Source of the DNA: Corticium candelabrum
Lineage: Eukaryota; Porifera; Homoscleromorpha; Homosclerophorida; Plakinidae
DNA: 64,000 nt
Reading direction: 5' to 3'
Assembly (NCBI RefSeq): GCF_963422355.1
Contig: NC_085093.1
Span: 2,912,003-2,976,002 of the forward strand
Under the pieces are notes generated by a model that was not told where the DNA came from, searched no databases, and saw nothing but the letters and a program-made list of their open reading frames with translations. Made by a program: the position numbers and the translations under genes. Shown here piece by piece: positions 1 to 10,433 of the stretch; positions within the stretch are counted from its first letter, which is position 1; each line of letters begins with the position of its first letter.

Positions 1-1735
1 AGATGCGCAGGGTGCCGTTGGGCTTGCGCACCACGACTAGACTGGATATCCAGTCTGTAGGTCCCTCAACCGGCTCTAGCACTCCCAAACTCGCCAGGCC
101 CTTCAGTTTCGCTTCCAAATGTTGCCTAAGTGCAATGGGAACCTTTCGCGTGGGTATTTGCACCGGAGTTACTGATTCCTCAATGTTGTAATGAAGTGGT
201 TTCCCCAGACATCCCAAAGAGCCATCAAACACGTCTTTATACGTCTGTAGGAGATCAGGTACTTGAACCGGCTTTTCACTAACGTTCTGACCAGTCATGT
301 GAGTATTTGTACTGTCAACGTTGTCCTGACACCGAGCTTGAAGGGTTGCCGCCATAATGTTCTCGTGCTGTATCCTCACCAGATCTATCTGTTGTATCGA
401 CCTAGCTCCCAAAAGTGATGTGGAGGCATCGTCCACAACAACAAAGTTGGCTTTGTATTTTCTACCTGTTTTTGGGTTGTTCATATTGACCAAACACTTG
501 CCCAATGGTCTTAGTTGACTCCGGTTGTAGAGGCACAGCATTTGGTTTGTCTTCTCAAGGACCACTGTGGGTACCAAATCTTGTCGTCGAATAACATTGC
601 ATGATGCCCCCAAATCCAGTTGGAACCGCACTCGTTGGCCTTCCACTTCTATGTATGCAAACAGCTGTCTTGGGAAAACTGAGTTCTGCACTGCATTAAT
701 CTCTTCCGTTAGTGTTAGGGTCATCAGGTGTTCTGATTCCCCATCACTCTCCTGCTCAGTCCAGTTGACTGTGGTCCTTTCCGTGCTTCGACACACCCCA
801 GCATAGTGATTCTTCTTTCCACATGCTGTGCATTCGTGGCCATAAGCTGGGCATTTTCCTTTCACACGTTGTTGCCCACAGTATCCACATGTTTTCTTGC
901 TTGCCTTTGGATTTGCTTGTGGCATTGATGTGCGCCTGATTGACTGGCGCACTGCGTGTACCTCTTCATGACCACCCATAACCTTCGATTGCTGTGCAGA
1001 TCGCTCTGCTGCTCGACATATATCAATACAGACGCTCAGGTCCTTTCGTTCCAGCAGACTTGCGTAAGGACTCCTTTGTGATTCCACAGACAATTTGGTC
1101 CCGGATCGTATCCTCTGACGTTGCCTGGAAATTGCAGGACTTGACAAGAGTGCGAAGGGCTAGTAAGTACTGCTCAAAAGTCTCTCCTTGTCCTTGCGTC
1201 CTGGTTCTGAAACAAACCGCTCATACGTAACGTTCATTGTGCCAATGAAATGTTGCTCCATTTTTGACAAGGCCGCGGCCAGGGTACGTCTGTCTGCCTC
1301 GTTATTGAAACTTAATGCGTTATACACCTCCACACCAGCCTCCCCCAGGCACATGATAAACGTCGCTAGTTGGTATTCGTCAGATTGTTCGTATATCCGG
1401 GACACCGTGGCATAAGCATCCCACATTTGGCGCCAAGTACGCCAGTTGCGCGCTCCGTCGCCCTCGACGCATAAAGGCCTGGGCGTTGCCAACGCTCCTT
1501 GCGTCAGTACCGTGCTTACCTGATTTGGCACTGTTCGGAATGCGGCATCTCTGTCATACTCCTCGTCACGCTTGGGTTGCTTCTCACGCCCTTTGACGTT
1601 TCCTTCAGCCATGGGAACGACCCACTCCTGTCACCATGTATCAGGATGCGGATGGTTGATGTACACTGCACACTGCACACTGTGGTAGTCCGCTACTGGC
1701 TGTGCCCGCGTAACATAGTATTAATATCAACCCCC

Positions 1736-1740
<5 letters not shown>
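1..1740 (-). mobile_element. Ty3/gypsy LTR retrotransposon, cut by window edge
   Basis: A retrovirus-like fossil read on the minus strand. From its 5' end it shows a short LTR (about 1637-1740), a primer-binding-like sequence just inside it, a gag region (about 1160-1612), a two-part zinc-knuckle region near 800-900 with CGYCG and CTACGKKNHYAGVC, an aspartic protease core with DLGASCNVI near 600-640, and the first reverse transcriptase block at the window edge. The order gag-protease-RT is the ordinary Ty3/gypsy one. The knuckle style resembles the K02A2.6-like/Mag group, by memory. It continues to the left of the window, so completeness and age cannot be judged; it looks broken. Confidence 0.8.
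1637..1740 (-). repeat. 5' LTR of the edge Ty3/gypsy element
   Basis: A 104 bp stretch running TG to CA on the minus strand, beginning TGTAAGGGGG and ending GATACA, directly followed by TGGTGACAGGAGTGGG, a typical primer-binding-site position. Its outer edge abuts a GT tract. The partner LTR is outside the window, so the limits are inferred. Confidence 0.55.
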
Positions 1741-1786
<46 letters not shown>

Positions 1787-1808
1787 AGAGTGTGTGTGGG
1801 TGTGTGTC

Positions 1809-1853
<45 letters not shown>
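1741..1853. repeat. (GT)n microsatellite
   Basis: About 110 bp of GT with a few interruptions. It joins the edge retrotransposon to duplicon sequence that recurs at 28.5 kb after another GT tract. Confidence 0.95.
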
Positions 1854-1854
<1 letters not shown>

Positions 1855-2231
1855 AGGGTTGCAGGTTCAAGTCACAGTGATGGCAAGATATTGCATAATT
1901 TTCTTAAGCAAGAAACTTACTCACAATTGCTTCTCTTGACTCAAGAGTATATATGAGTACCTGGTCATTGACGGGGGTGGGCATGACCACTGGCTTGGCA
2001 GTAACATCATGCAGCAGACGTGTATTTGTGGGCCTTGGTGTCCAGTCCCAAAGCTGCGCCATTGTTAATGTCCCTGGATGACTCTGGCCAAGCTCCACGT
2101 GGATTGTAGCGTTGGCCCTAAGCCTCCACGTAGCGCGTGGAGGCCCTGTCTTTAGAGGCAGGGGGAGTTATCTTCGCAACTGACCTTAAGGTTGACGTCA
2201 TTCACGAATGACGTGGAGGGCTTGACATTTG

Positions 2232-2235
<4 letters not shown>
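1854..2235. other. Duplicon segment, no gene seen
   Basis: This segment is nearly the same as 28504-28675. It holds two small perfect hairpins: one with arms GCCTCCACG/CGTGGAGGC near 2123-2145, and one built on ACGTCATT/AATGACGT near 2196-2215. No coding sequence is supported. Confidence 0.6.
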
Positions 2236-2309
<74 letters not shown>

Positions 2310-2316
2310 CGCGCGG
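2236..2316. repeat. (GT)n-(GC)n microsatellite
   Basis: About 65 bp of GT followed by alternating GC, then TGTC-rich sequence to about 2395. Reading frames through it are not genes. Confidence 0.95.
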
Positions 2317-2547
2317 GTGCCTGTCTAACTGCTTGTTTGCTTGTCTGTATGTCTATCTGTCTAACTGCTTGTCCGTCTGTCTGTTTGTCTGTCTCAATAC
2401 ACATATTTTTCATTTAAATCAAACATTTACATCATGACCCATTGAGCAACCTAACACTAACACAACAAGGCCATTATGGTTCTGAAGCATACAAAATTAC
2501 ACTGAGCAAACTACATTTCTTTGTGGTTTGATTGTTTGGTGTGTAGA

Positions 2548-2970
2548 TCAATGAAAACTACATTGATTGCTTTCTGCCTCTTCTGTTGACCCAGACGCAT
2601 TTCTCTCATCACCAGACACGCCTCTTACCCCACTATCTCCTGTTTCGACTCTTTCAACGACGACTCGCTCGTTTGTTTTCTTGAAATCGTGTTGGCAATT
2701 TGAGAATGCCACCCCTGCTCCTGGTCCTGTGGGAAAGCAACCTCGGCTTCCCAGACCCCTGTAGCGCCGATTCAAAATCGTTCTCGGTGCTACACTGGTC
2801 TGAGAGGCCGAGGCTAGTGGCAACGGCTACAAACGACGTCTGCTAAAAACGAGCAGTGAGAAGAGAGCTCTCACGCCAAATCCAGGGCCGGATTTAATCA
2901 GTAAGTCGTTCAATCAGCGATCCCACCTTCTACCTATTTCTTCTTCCGACCTTGCCTGAGCGTTCGACAT
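2548..2970 (-). pseudogene. MIC10 (MINOS1) pseudogene, copy A
   Basis: The minus strand reads MSNAQARSEEEIGRRWDR, a stop, then NDLLIKSGPGFGV and, after a small insertion, FSNCQHDFKKTNER. This is the inner-membrane MICOS subunit Mic10, which bends cristae membranes and is recognised by (R)KWDRC, a glycine-zipper transmembrane segment and the SNCQHDF signature after the second segment. The stop replaces the Cys after WDR, and a 79 bp transposon (2738-2816) interrupts the region between the two membrane segments. The copy is therefore dead. It lies downstream of the TRAF-like gene on the same strand, as in the unit at 33.2 kb. Confidence 0.85.
2738..2816. mobile_element. 79 bp miniature inverted-repeat element
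   Basis: Absent from the paralogous MIC10 copy at 33.3 kb. The ends are inverted (CCTCGGCTTCCCAGACC against GGTCTGAGAGGCCGAGGCTA) and it is flanked by GTGGGAAAG and GTGGCAACG, an imperfect 9 bp target duplication. It shares the TAGCCTCG-type end with the elements at 34083 and 48579. Confidence 0.75.
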
Positions 2971-3573
2971 TTAGACGTGTCCCGGATGTGGTCTCCAGTG
3001 CGCCGTGCGCGCGTCAATCTCTTCCAGACCATTTTCGCTATTGCTACATTTCGTTTACAAAATCTGTCACATAAGAAGCGTTCTAAATATGTTATAGCAA
3101 CTAGATTATTTATTGAGCATTTAAGCGTATTATATACAAAAAAAAGAAAAATACGTCATGACGCGGCGGTAGGGTCTGGCTACGCGAGACTAAATTGCTT
3201 GCATTTTTATGATAGGAGTCAGAAAATGTCAGAGACGTCTATAAACATAACCATTTGATGAAATAGAGCACGAGCCCTATTATACATATTTATTTAGTTG
3301 TACAACATCTTTGCCATACCCACTGCAAACAGGTGTACGAGTTACAAAACTGTAAAATCCATTAATCAATAAAATTATGTTTCATAGAATTTCAGGCAGC
3401 AATGTACTAGTAGCAAAGAATACATGTATGAATTCGATTGTTGCAACCTTACTTTTACAAAAACAAAACTAAAAAAATCAGCTTTTTAATTAACATAATC
3501 ACAACAACAATGACAACTACCAATGAAATCTATAACTGTCACTCTAGCATTGTAGAGTGGCAGGCAGTTCAAG
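2971..3573. other. TRAF-like 3' flank; empty site of an LTR element
   Basis: No gene seen. The stretch matches 33492-33651 plus 39492-39926, where an LTR retrotransposon interrupts it; here, near 3137, it is continuous. Flanks of the other TRAF-like genes (12801-13268, 18480-18855) are also homologous. Confidence 0.75.
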
Positions 3574-5094
3574 CTAATTCTTCATATGAATAGTCAGTTT
3601 ACAAATAATAGAGTCGTCCTTAATGTAGTGACGAGACTCTAAACGTTTGTGAGAGACAAACCTTGCCTTACCCAATCTCCTGGTTCCCATTTTAGGATTC
3701 AATGCATCCTCGTAGGGAGGTGAAAACAAAATAGCAACATTATCTCCTGCTAGTTGTTGATCAATAATTGCAAGATCAAATGATAATGGAAAAGGCCAAA
3801 CAAGCCTCTTATCAAAGTCTCCACGACTTGGAAACAGATAAACACCAACATAGTTCTCAGAAGTATCGTCATCAATAGCCTCAACTGGAAAGACTCCAAG
3901 ATACAGATGATACCCAGGGTATACGTAGAATGAACTGCTCATAATCCTATTTTCACCTGGTTTTTCTAATTTTGCTTGTATGACTTTCTCAGACCAGTTC
4001 TCTATTCTCCATTTGTGCACAAACTTGCTAGAAGTTAAAACAGGTGGAAGAGAATATTTCCTTCTGATCAATTCTTCACACAACTGTGATTCCACCTCTG
4101 ACAGTCTACTTTCTGTGCCTGCCAATTTCTGTTCAGTACTAGTAGTCTCCAACTTCTGTTCAGTTTTCTCCAACTTCTGTTCAGTATTCTCCAACTTCTG
4201 TTCAGTTTTCTCCAACTTCTGTTCAGTTTTCTCCAACTTCTGTTCAGTTTTCTCCAAGTTCTGTTCAATTTTCTCCAACTTCTGTTCAGTATTCTCCAAC
4301 TTCTGTTCACTTTTCTCCAACTTCTGTTTAGTATTCTCCAACTCTAATTTGGTTGTTCTTAGTTCCTTGGCAATCAGACTAAGATGGTTAGCTGTGTTAC
4401 TTTCAATGTGCACTAACAGTTCATGACGTTTTCCTTCAAACTGACACCCATTATCACTAAAATCACAACTAAGAATACTGTTTGGACAATTTCCTTGCCT
4501 GCCAGTATGATCTTTCATCTGACCCCTTGCCAATGTTTGCCCACACAAATAGATGCAGAAAACAGGATGCAGAAGACATATCAGATAATGAGCTGTAAGA
4601 TCCCTCCATTCCATTGTGACACTGCAATAATCACAACTAGTGACTCTCCTTCCACACAGTATTTCCTTGTGATTTTTCATTTCCTTTCGTATCACCATTT
4701 CTCCGCACTTGTTTTCACACGTTTCTTCAACATATTCACATTCGTTCTCATGAGTCTCTCTGTATCTCAACTCCCCAACCCATTTACAACCTTTCTCATG
4801 TTGATCACATTTGATCTTCAAATCCAGTATCTCTCGCTTCAGCGCATTGTTGGAAAAAATGTTAGATTCCGTCAGCCACGCCCTACACGAAGGGCAAGAA
4901 GTGTAGAACTCGACCCGTGCAGGTACCGCTGATTCTAGTTCTAGCGGCAAGTCTGCAAAACAATTTGCACAAAAGTGATGGCCACAATCTGTGAGTTTCG
5001 GTTCTCGTAAAACTAGAAAACAAATGGGGCACAAAAACCTATCAGCGACAGTTTCAACGAACACAGCATCGAAGCCGCTCTCCTCAGCCGCCAT
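3574..5094 (-). CDS. TRAF-like RING/zf-TRAF/MATH protein 1
   Basis: Intronless gene for 506 residues. Order of parts: RING finger (about 19-70; [17 protein letters not shown]), TRAF-type zinc fingers (about 90-215), a long coiled coil of seven-residue EQKLEKT-type repeats (about 245-325, ten units, the longest of the four paralogues), and a C-terminal MATH/TRAF domain opening with [10 protein letters not shown]. This is the full layout of TNF-receptor-associated factors: cytoplasmic trimeric adaptors and RING E3 ligases that bind receptor tails through MATH. The start is ATG in AACATGGCG, conserved in all four copies; a GTG three codons upstream is not used. A receptor partner cannot be inferred. 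An innate-immune role is a guess from the family. Confidence 0.9.
   Translation of the reverse strand: MAAEESGFDAVFVETVADRFLCPICFLVLREPKLTDCGHHFCANCFADLPLELESAVPARVEFYTSCPSCRAWLTESNIFSNNALKREILDLKIKCDQHEKGCKWVGELRYRETHENECEYVEETCENKCGEMVIRKEMKNHKEILCGRRVTSCDYCSVTMEWRDLTAHYLICLLHPVFCIYLCGQTLARGQMKDHTGRQGNCPNSILSCDFSDNGCQFEGKRHELLVHIESNTANHLSLIAKELRTTKLELENTKQKLEKSEQKLENTEQKLEKIEQNLEKTEQKLEKTEQKLEKTEQKLENTEQKLEKTEQKLETTSTEQKLAGTESRLSEVESQLCEELIRRKYSLPPVLTSSKFVHKWRIENWSEKVIQAKLEKPGENRIMSSSFYVYPGYHLYLGVFPVEAIDDDTSENYVGVYLFPSRGDFDKRLVWPFPLSFDLAIIDQQLAGDNVAILFSPPYEDALNPKMGTRRLGKARFVSHKRLESRHYIKDDSIICKLTIHMKN
4125..4345 (-). repeat. 21 bp coding minisatellite in the coiled coil
   Basis: Tandem 21 bp units (minus-strand sense encodes EQKLEKT with variants) run through the gene. 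Each unit is exactly one heptad, so unit gain or loss keeps the frame and the coil register. Ten units here against four, five and six in the paralogues. Confidence 0.9.
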
Positions 5095-6130
<1,036 letters not shown>

Positions 6131-6426
6131 CTACATGCACGTATGCTCGTAGCTCTGAAGCAAGTGGAACACAGTTTCATACTTACTAGTGGTATTATTG
6201 CAACTAAATGTAACGTCTGATTTAAACCACCTATACACAAACACTGCATAGCTCTTAACATATTTGCAAGTACACTGTAAACCTAAGATCCACATGCTCG
6301 AGATATGAGACTATACGTGTGTGTAGACCAAGTATGGTTTAGAAAATGTGTATTTTTGTTAGGCTATAAAATCTTTGTTTAATTAATGGAGTAGGTTGTG
6401 CTTTCGCACTCCTAAAAACTTACCAA

Positions 6427-6707
6427 ACTAGAATTTTAAAAACTTTTTTCCTGAAAAAAGAAATAGATGTAGGAATTGTCTAAAAAAGTAACAGAAACAA
6501 GATCTATAGATAATATGAACCAAAGCCAGACATCATTAATGAATCCTTTCAACCACATTCCCTACATTTTACTTTTATTGGGTTGGAAGGATTCACTTAT
6601 GATGTCTGGCTTTGGTTCATATTATCTATAGATCTTGTTTCTGTTACTTTTTATACAATCCCTACATCTATTTCTTTTTTCAGGGAAAAAGTTTTTAAAA
6701 TTCTAGT
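6427..6707. mobile_element. Foldback (long inverted repeat) element
   Basis: Two arms of about 130 bp are near-perfect reverse complements (starting ACTAGAATTTTAAAAAC and ending in its complement), with a short AT-rich loop that itself contains GAATCCTTTCAACC/GGTTGGAAGGATTC. No coding sequence. It sits exactly at the left edge of the BTB-Kelch fragment, which starts at ACTAGAATCAG, so insertion and truncation are linked. Superfamily unknown. Confidence 0.8.
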
Positions 6708-6978
6708 ACAACTAGAATCAGTACAAGAAATATGTTGAAAATTTTTAAAAGAACATTTAGAGCCGGCCAACTGCCTAGGCATAAGAAATTTCGCGAAGGC
6801 GAATGGCTGCACGCAATTGACTGAAGCGGTTGATGTGTTTGCGCGCGAGAGATTCGTTGATGTCTATTGTGGCGACGAGTTTCTCTCGCATCCGTGCGAG
6901 CACCTCATCTCGCTCATATCGAGCGACGAACTGAACGTTACGAGCGAGAAAGAAGTCTATCTAGCCGTGATACGCTGG
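6708..6978 (+). pseudogene. BTB-Kelch pseudogene fragment (BTB end and BACK start)
   Basis: Reads LESVQEIC, a stop, then KFLKEHLEPANCLGIRNF and on to EKEVYLAVIRW, matching the last third of exon 1 of the intact BTB-Kelch gene (41955-42213) including its donor TGG/GTAGGG. The start of exon 1 is missing and an in-frame TGA replaces a codon after EIC. No Kelch exons follow in this unit; instead intron 1 sequence continues and is expanded into a tandem array. Confidence 0.9.
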
Positions 6979-7092
6979 GTAGGGAAGATTTGTTGACTCT
7001 GATTGTTGGCTGAGTGATGTGGTTAGGTAATCTAATGTAGTTGTGGCATATAATGTAATGTGGTGTATACTGTTGTTTACTGTAGTATACTG

Positions 7093-7811
7093 CAGAGCTG
7101 CCAACTCTCCCGCATTGAGCGGGAGACGTCCTCATTTGGGACCCTTCTCCCGCCTACCCGTATTTGGCATCAGATCTCCTGCATTCTGGCAATTGGTGGA
7201 TGTGACCGAAATGATAGGCGTGCCTGTTCTGTGTAACTGTACATGTACCCTACAGTTTTAGTACATGGATGTGTACGCACATGCTCGATATCCCAATATC
7301 ATTTTCTATGTGCCAGCCCTATGGCGTGCTACCAATGCCAAAACAATTGCTGCAGCACTAATATTCAGCCAGAATATCCCAACTAGCCACGAGAATGTGC
7401 ATGTACTTTGTTCTTACATTTTTTAGCAGGCAGTAGTACGTACAATACAAGTTCCGTGTTTAATTAATTATTATGTTTAGTAAATGGTATTGATACTGTG
7501 TGTCGCTAATTAGGCACATTAATCAATCGGTTATACATTTGTTGCACTATAATTAAATTAATTGATGGCTTCTACTCTAATCGGGCATGCAAGTACTTAA
7601 ATTTTGATAATTAGATATTATTAATATATTATTTTATTTAATCAGCTATTTCCATGATTGGAAGAATGAGGCAAATATATATTATTTAACACTTAAAACT
7701 ATATAAATTTATTGATATTAATGCTACTGTAGGCGTGTCCCAAAAAATTAATCTCCCGCATATTTTTCCTGCAAACTCACGCATTTTGACACTGCTAAGT
7801 TGGCAGGTCTG
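7093..7811. mobile_element. Non-autonomous hAT-like element, 719 bp
   Basis: Inserted into the 35 bp tandem array. Ends CAGAGCTGCCAACTCTCC and (other strand) CAGACCTGCCAACTTAGC are inverted copies with the CAG...TGCCAACT signature common in hAT elements. Flanks ATACTG/ATGCTG look like an imperfect short target duplication. No transposase seen. Confidence 0.65.
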
Positions 7812-9240
7812 ATGCTGTAATGTGGTGTATTGTAGTGTACTGTAGTATACTGTAATGTGGTGTATTGTAGTGTACTGTAGTATACTGTAATGTGGTGTAT
7901 TGTAGTGTACTGTAGTATACTGTAAAGTGGTGTATTATAGTGTACTGTAGTATACTGTAATGTGGTGTATTGTAGTGTACTGTAGTATACTGTAATGTGG
8001 TGTATTGTAGTGTACTGTAGTATACTGTAATGTGGTGTATTGTAGTGTACTGTAGTATACTGTAAAGTGGTGTATTATAGTGTACTGTAGTATACAGTAA
8101 TGTGGTGTATTATAGTGTACTGTAGTATACTGTACAGTAATGTGGTGTATTGTAGTGTACTGTAGTATACTGTAATGTGGTGTATTGTAGTGTACTGTAG
8201 TATACTGTAAAGTGGTGTATTATAGTATACTGTAGTATACAGTAATGTGGTGTCTTGTAGTGCACTGTAGTATACTGTAATGTGGTGTATTATAGTGTAC
8301 TGTAGTATACTGTAATGTGGTGTATTGTAGTACTGTACTATACTGTAATGTGGTGTATTGTAGTGTACTGTAGTATGCTGTAATTTGGTGTATTGTAGTA
8401 TACTGTAATGTGGTGTATTGTAGTGTACTGTAGTATACTGTAATGTGGTGTATTGTAATGTACTGTAGTATACTGTAATGCGGTGTAATATAGTGTATTG
8501 TAGTATACTGTAATGTGGTGTATTGTAGTTTACTGTAGAATGCTGTAATGTGGTGTATTGTAGTGTACTGTAGTATACAGTAATGTGGTGTATTGTAGTG
8601 TACTGTGGTATGCTGTAATGTGCTGTATTGTAGTGTACTGTAGTATACTGTAATGTGGTGTATTGTAGTGTACTGTAGCATACTGTAATGTGATGTAGTG
8701 TACTGTACTGTAGTATACTGTAATGTGATGTAGTGTACTGTACTGTAGTATACTGTAATGCGGTGTAATATAGTGTATTGTACTATACTGTAATGTGGTG
8801 TATTGTAGTGTACTGTAGTATGCTGTAATTTGGTGTATTGTAGTATACTGTAATGTGGTGTATTGTAGTGTACTGTAGTATACTGTAATGTGGTGTATTG
8901 TAATGTACTGTAGTATACTGTAATGCGGTGTAATATAGTGTATTGTAGTATACTGTAATGTGGTGTATTGTAGTTTACTGTAGAATGCTGTAATGTGGTG
9001 TATTGTAGTGTACTGTAGTATACAGTAATGTGGTGTATTGTAGTGTACTGTGGTATGCTGTAATGTGCTGTATTGTAGTGTACTGTAGTATACTGTAATG
9101 TGGTGTATTGTAGTGTACTGTAGCATACTGTAATGTGATGTAGTGTACTGTACTGTAGTGTACTGTAATGTGGTGTATTGTAGTGTACTGTAGTATACTG
9201 TAATGTGGTGTACTGTAGTGTAGGATACTGTAATGCAGTG
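7812..9240. repeat. 35 bp tandem array, about 40 copies
   Basis: Unit of 35 bp resembling TACTGTAATGTGGTGTATTG plus TAGTGTACTGTAGTA. A second-order duplication shifts about 445 bp: the stretch near 8335-8690 repeats at 8777-9135 with the same variant bases. The same repeat is present at about 8 copies in intron 1 of the intact BTB-Kelch gene and its pseudogene, so this is an expanded relic of that intron. Long open frames here are by-products of a stop-poor unit. Confidence 0.95.
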
Positions 9241-9640
9241 TAATTAAGCTACGAGCGTAAAGAAAAACACAACAATAAGTGGTGGACTGCTTCGCGAGAA
9301 GCTCACTCTGAACGGGCTGAATTGACTTCCGGTCTGTCTGTCGGTATGTCGCTATGTTTGTTTGTAAGCGTGCGTCACGCTCGGGGAGTTTTCAGTCAAT
9401 CAGCAATCGTTGTGGGACGCTAAACGTAGGTGACGTAATACTAGCTTGTCAGCTTGAGTCACTCTCGGGAATTTGTTGAGCCAATCAGCAGACCTTTGGC
9501 ACATCAACAATGGGTGACGTAACAATCCCGCGCATTATGACAGAAAAGCCGAGATGTCGTAAACCTCCATTTTACGGTCAAACTGTCGTCAAACAGAGAA
9601 GCGCAGAGTAAAGATCAGGTAATAGTTGTTAGCGTTTGTT
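9241..9640 (+). promoter_or_regulatory. Promoter-like stretch with CCAAT and CRE-like motifs
   Basis: Between the tandem array and unannotated DNA lie two copies of GGTGACGTAA (9430 and 9513 areas, CRE/ATF half-palindromes), two CAATCAGCA-type CCAAT motifs, and at about 9619 AAGATCAG/GTAATAG, which resembles a splice donor after a short non-coding first exon. The pattern suggests a plus-strand start of transcription, but no downstream coding exon was recognised. Confidence 0.3.
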
Positions 9641-10237
9641 ACTTTTTACAAAAGAATCGCAAAACAAACGAATTTATCGTTCTACAAGAAGCCAAGCTAG
9701 AGTCCCATGGGACCATGCATCTAGCTAGGCACCGTTGCATACACACCACCAACATGTCATCCGCGATCTTCAAGATAGCAATATGTTGTAAGTAGGACTG
9801 ATGATAAACGATCGACGTCGTCTTGCAAGAAAGATTCATAGGAAACGTTGACGCTGCCTAATTAATATCTTCTGGATCCGGTCGCTAGATGTACATGCAT
9901 GTCGCTTCACAGTATATTTTATGCAGCTAGGAGACGTACACCGATCTCTAGCTACAACGAAATAGCGGAAAGAAAGATGGCGACGATTCAATAAAAGTAT
10001 GATAATGATCTGATAGTCCATCTCAACAGTTAATTAATTTATTAACTTCCAGTGATACAAGAGCGCTATACATGCAGAATTGAGACATAACGTGCATAAC
10101 AAGCCCGCGCCGTGCAAGAGTTGCGTAGCTGTGTGAATCCGAAGTAGTGTGGAACATTGATGGTATTTAGTTAATTATCTTTAATCACATTGATAAATCT
10201 AGATGTTTTCAAAGTGTACAGCTTGCCAGAGCGAATC
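9641..10237. other. No gene seen
   Basis: Mixed-composition DNA without recognisable coding sequence or repeat structure. Confidence 0.4.
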
Positions 10238-10358
10238 GGATAATTGGTTGCCCCAATCGGATAATTGATTGGCTGAGTCGGATAATTGGTTGCCCCAACC
10301 GGATAATTGATTGACTGAGTCGGATAACTGGTTGCCCCAACCGGATAATTGGGAGGGA
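10238..10358. repeat. 21 bp alternating tandem repeat
   Basis: About six units starting GGATAATTG, alternating between a TTGCCCCAA form and an ATTGACTGAG form, giving a 42 bp higher-order period. It abuts the following TA tract. Confidence 0.9.
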
Positions 10359-10365
10359 AATCCTG

Positions 10366-10367
10366 TA

Positions 10368-10430
<63 letters not shown>
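10366..10430. repeat. (TA)n microsatellite
   Basis: About 62 bp of uninterrupted TA, able to extrude as a cruciform. Confidence 0.95.

Positions 10431-10433
<3 letters not shown>

Noticed and set aside
1744-1956. Long Cys-Val / Thr-His open frames in GT/CA tracts here and at many other sites
   Set aside because: Products of dinucleotide repeats, which have no stop codons in any frame.
8220-9126. 153 and 198 residue frames rich in YTTIHHIT
   Set aside because: They arise from a 35 bp unit without stops; the frame rotates with each unit and the two share sequence only through array duplication.
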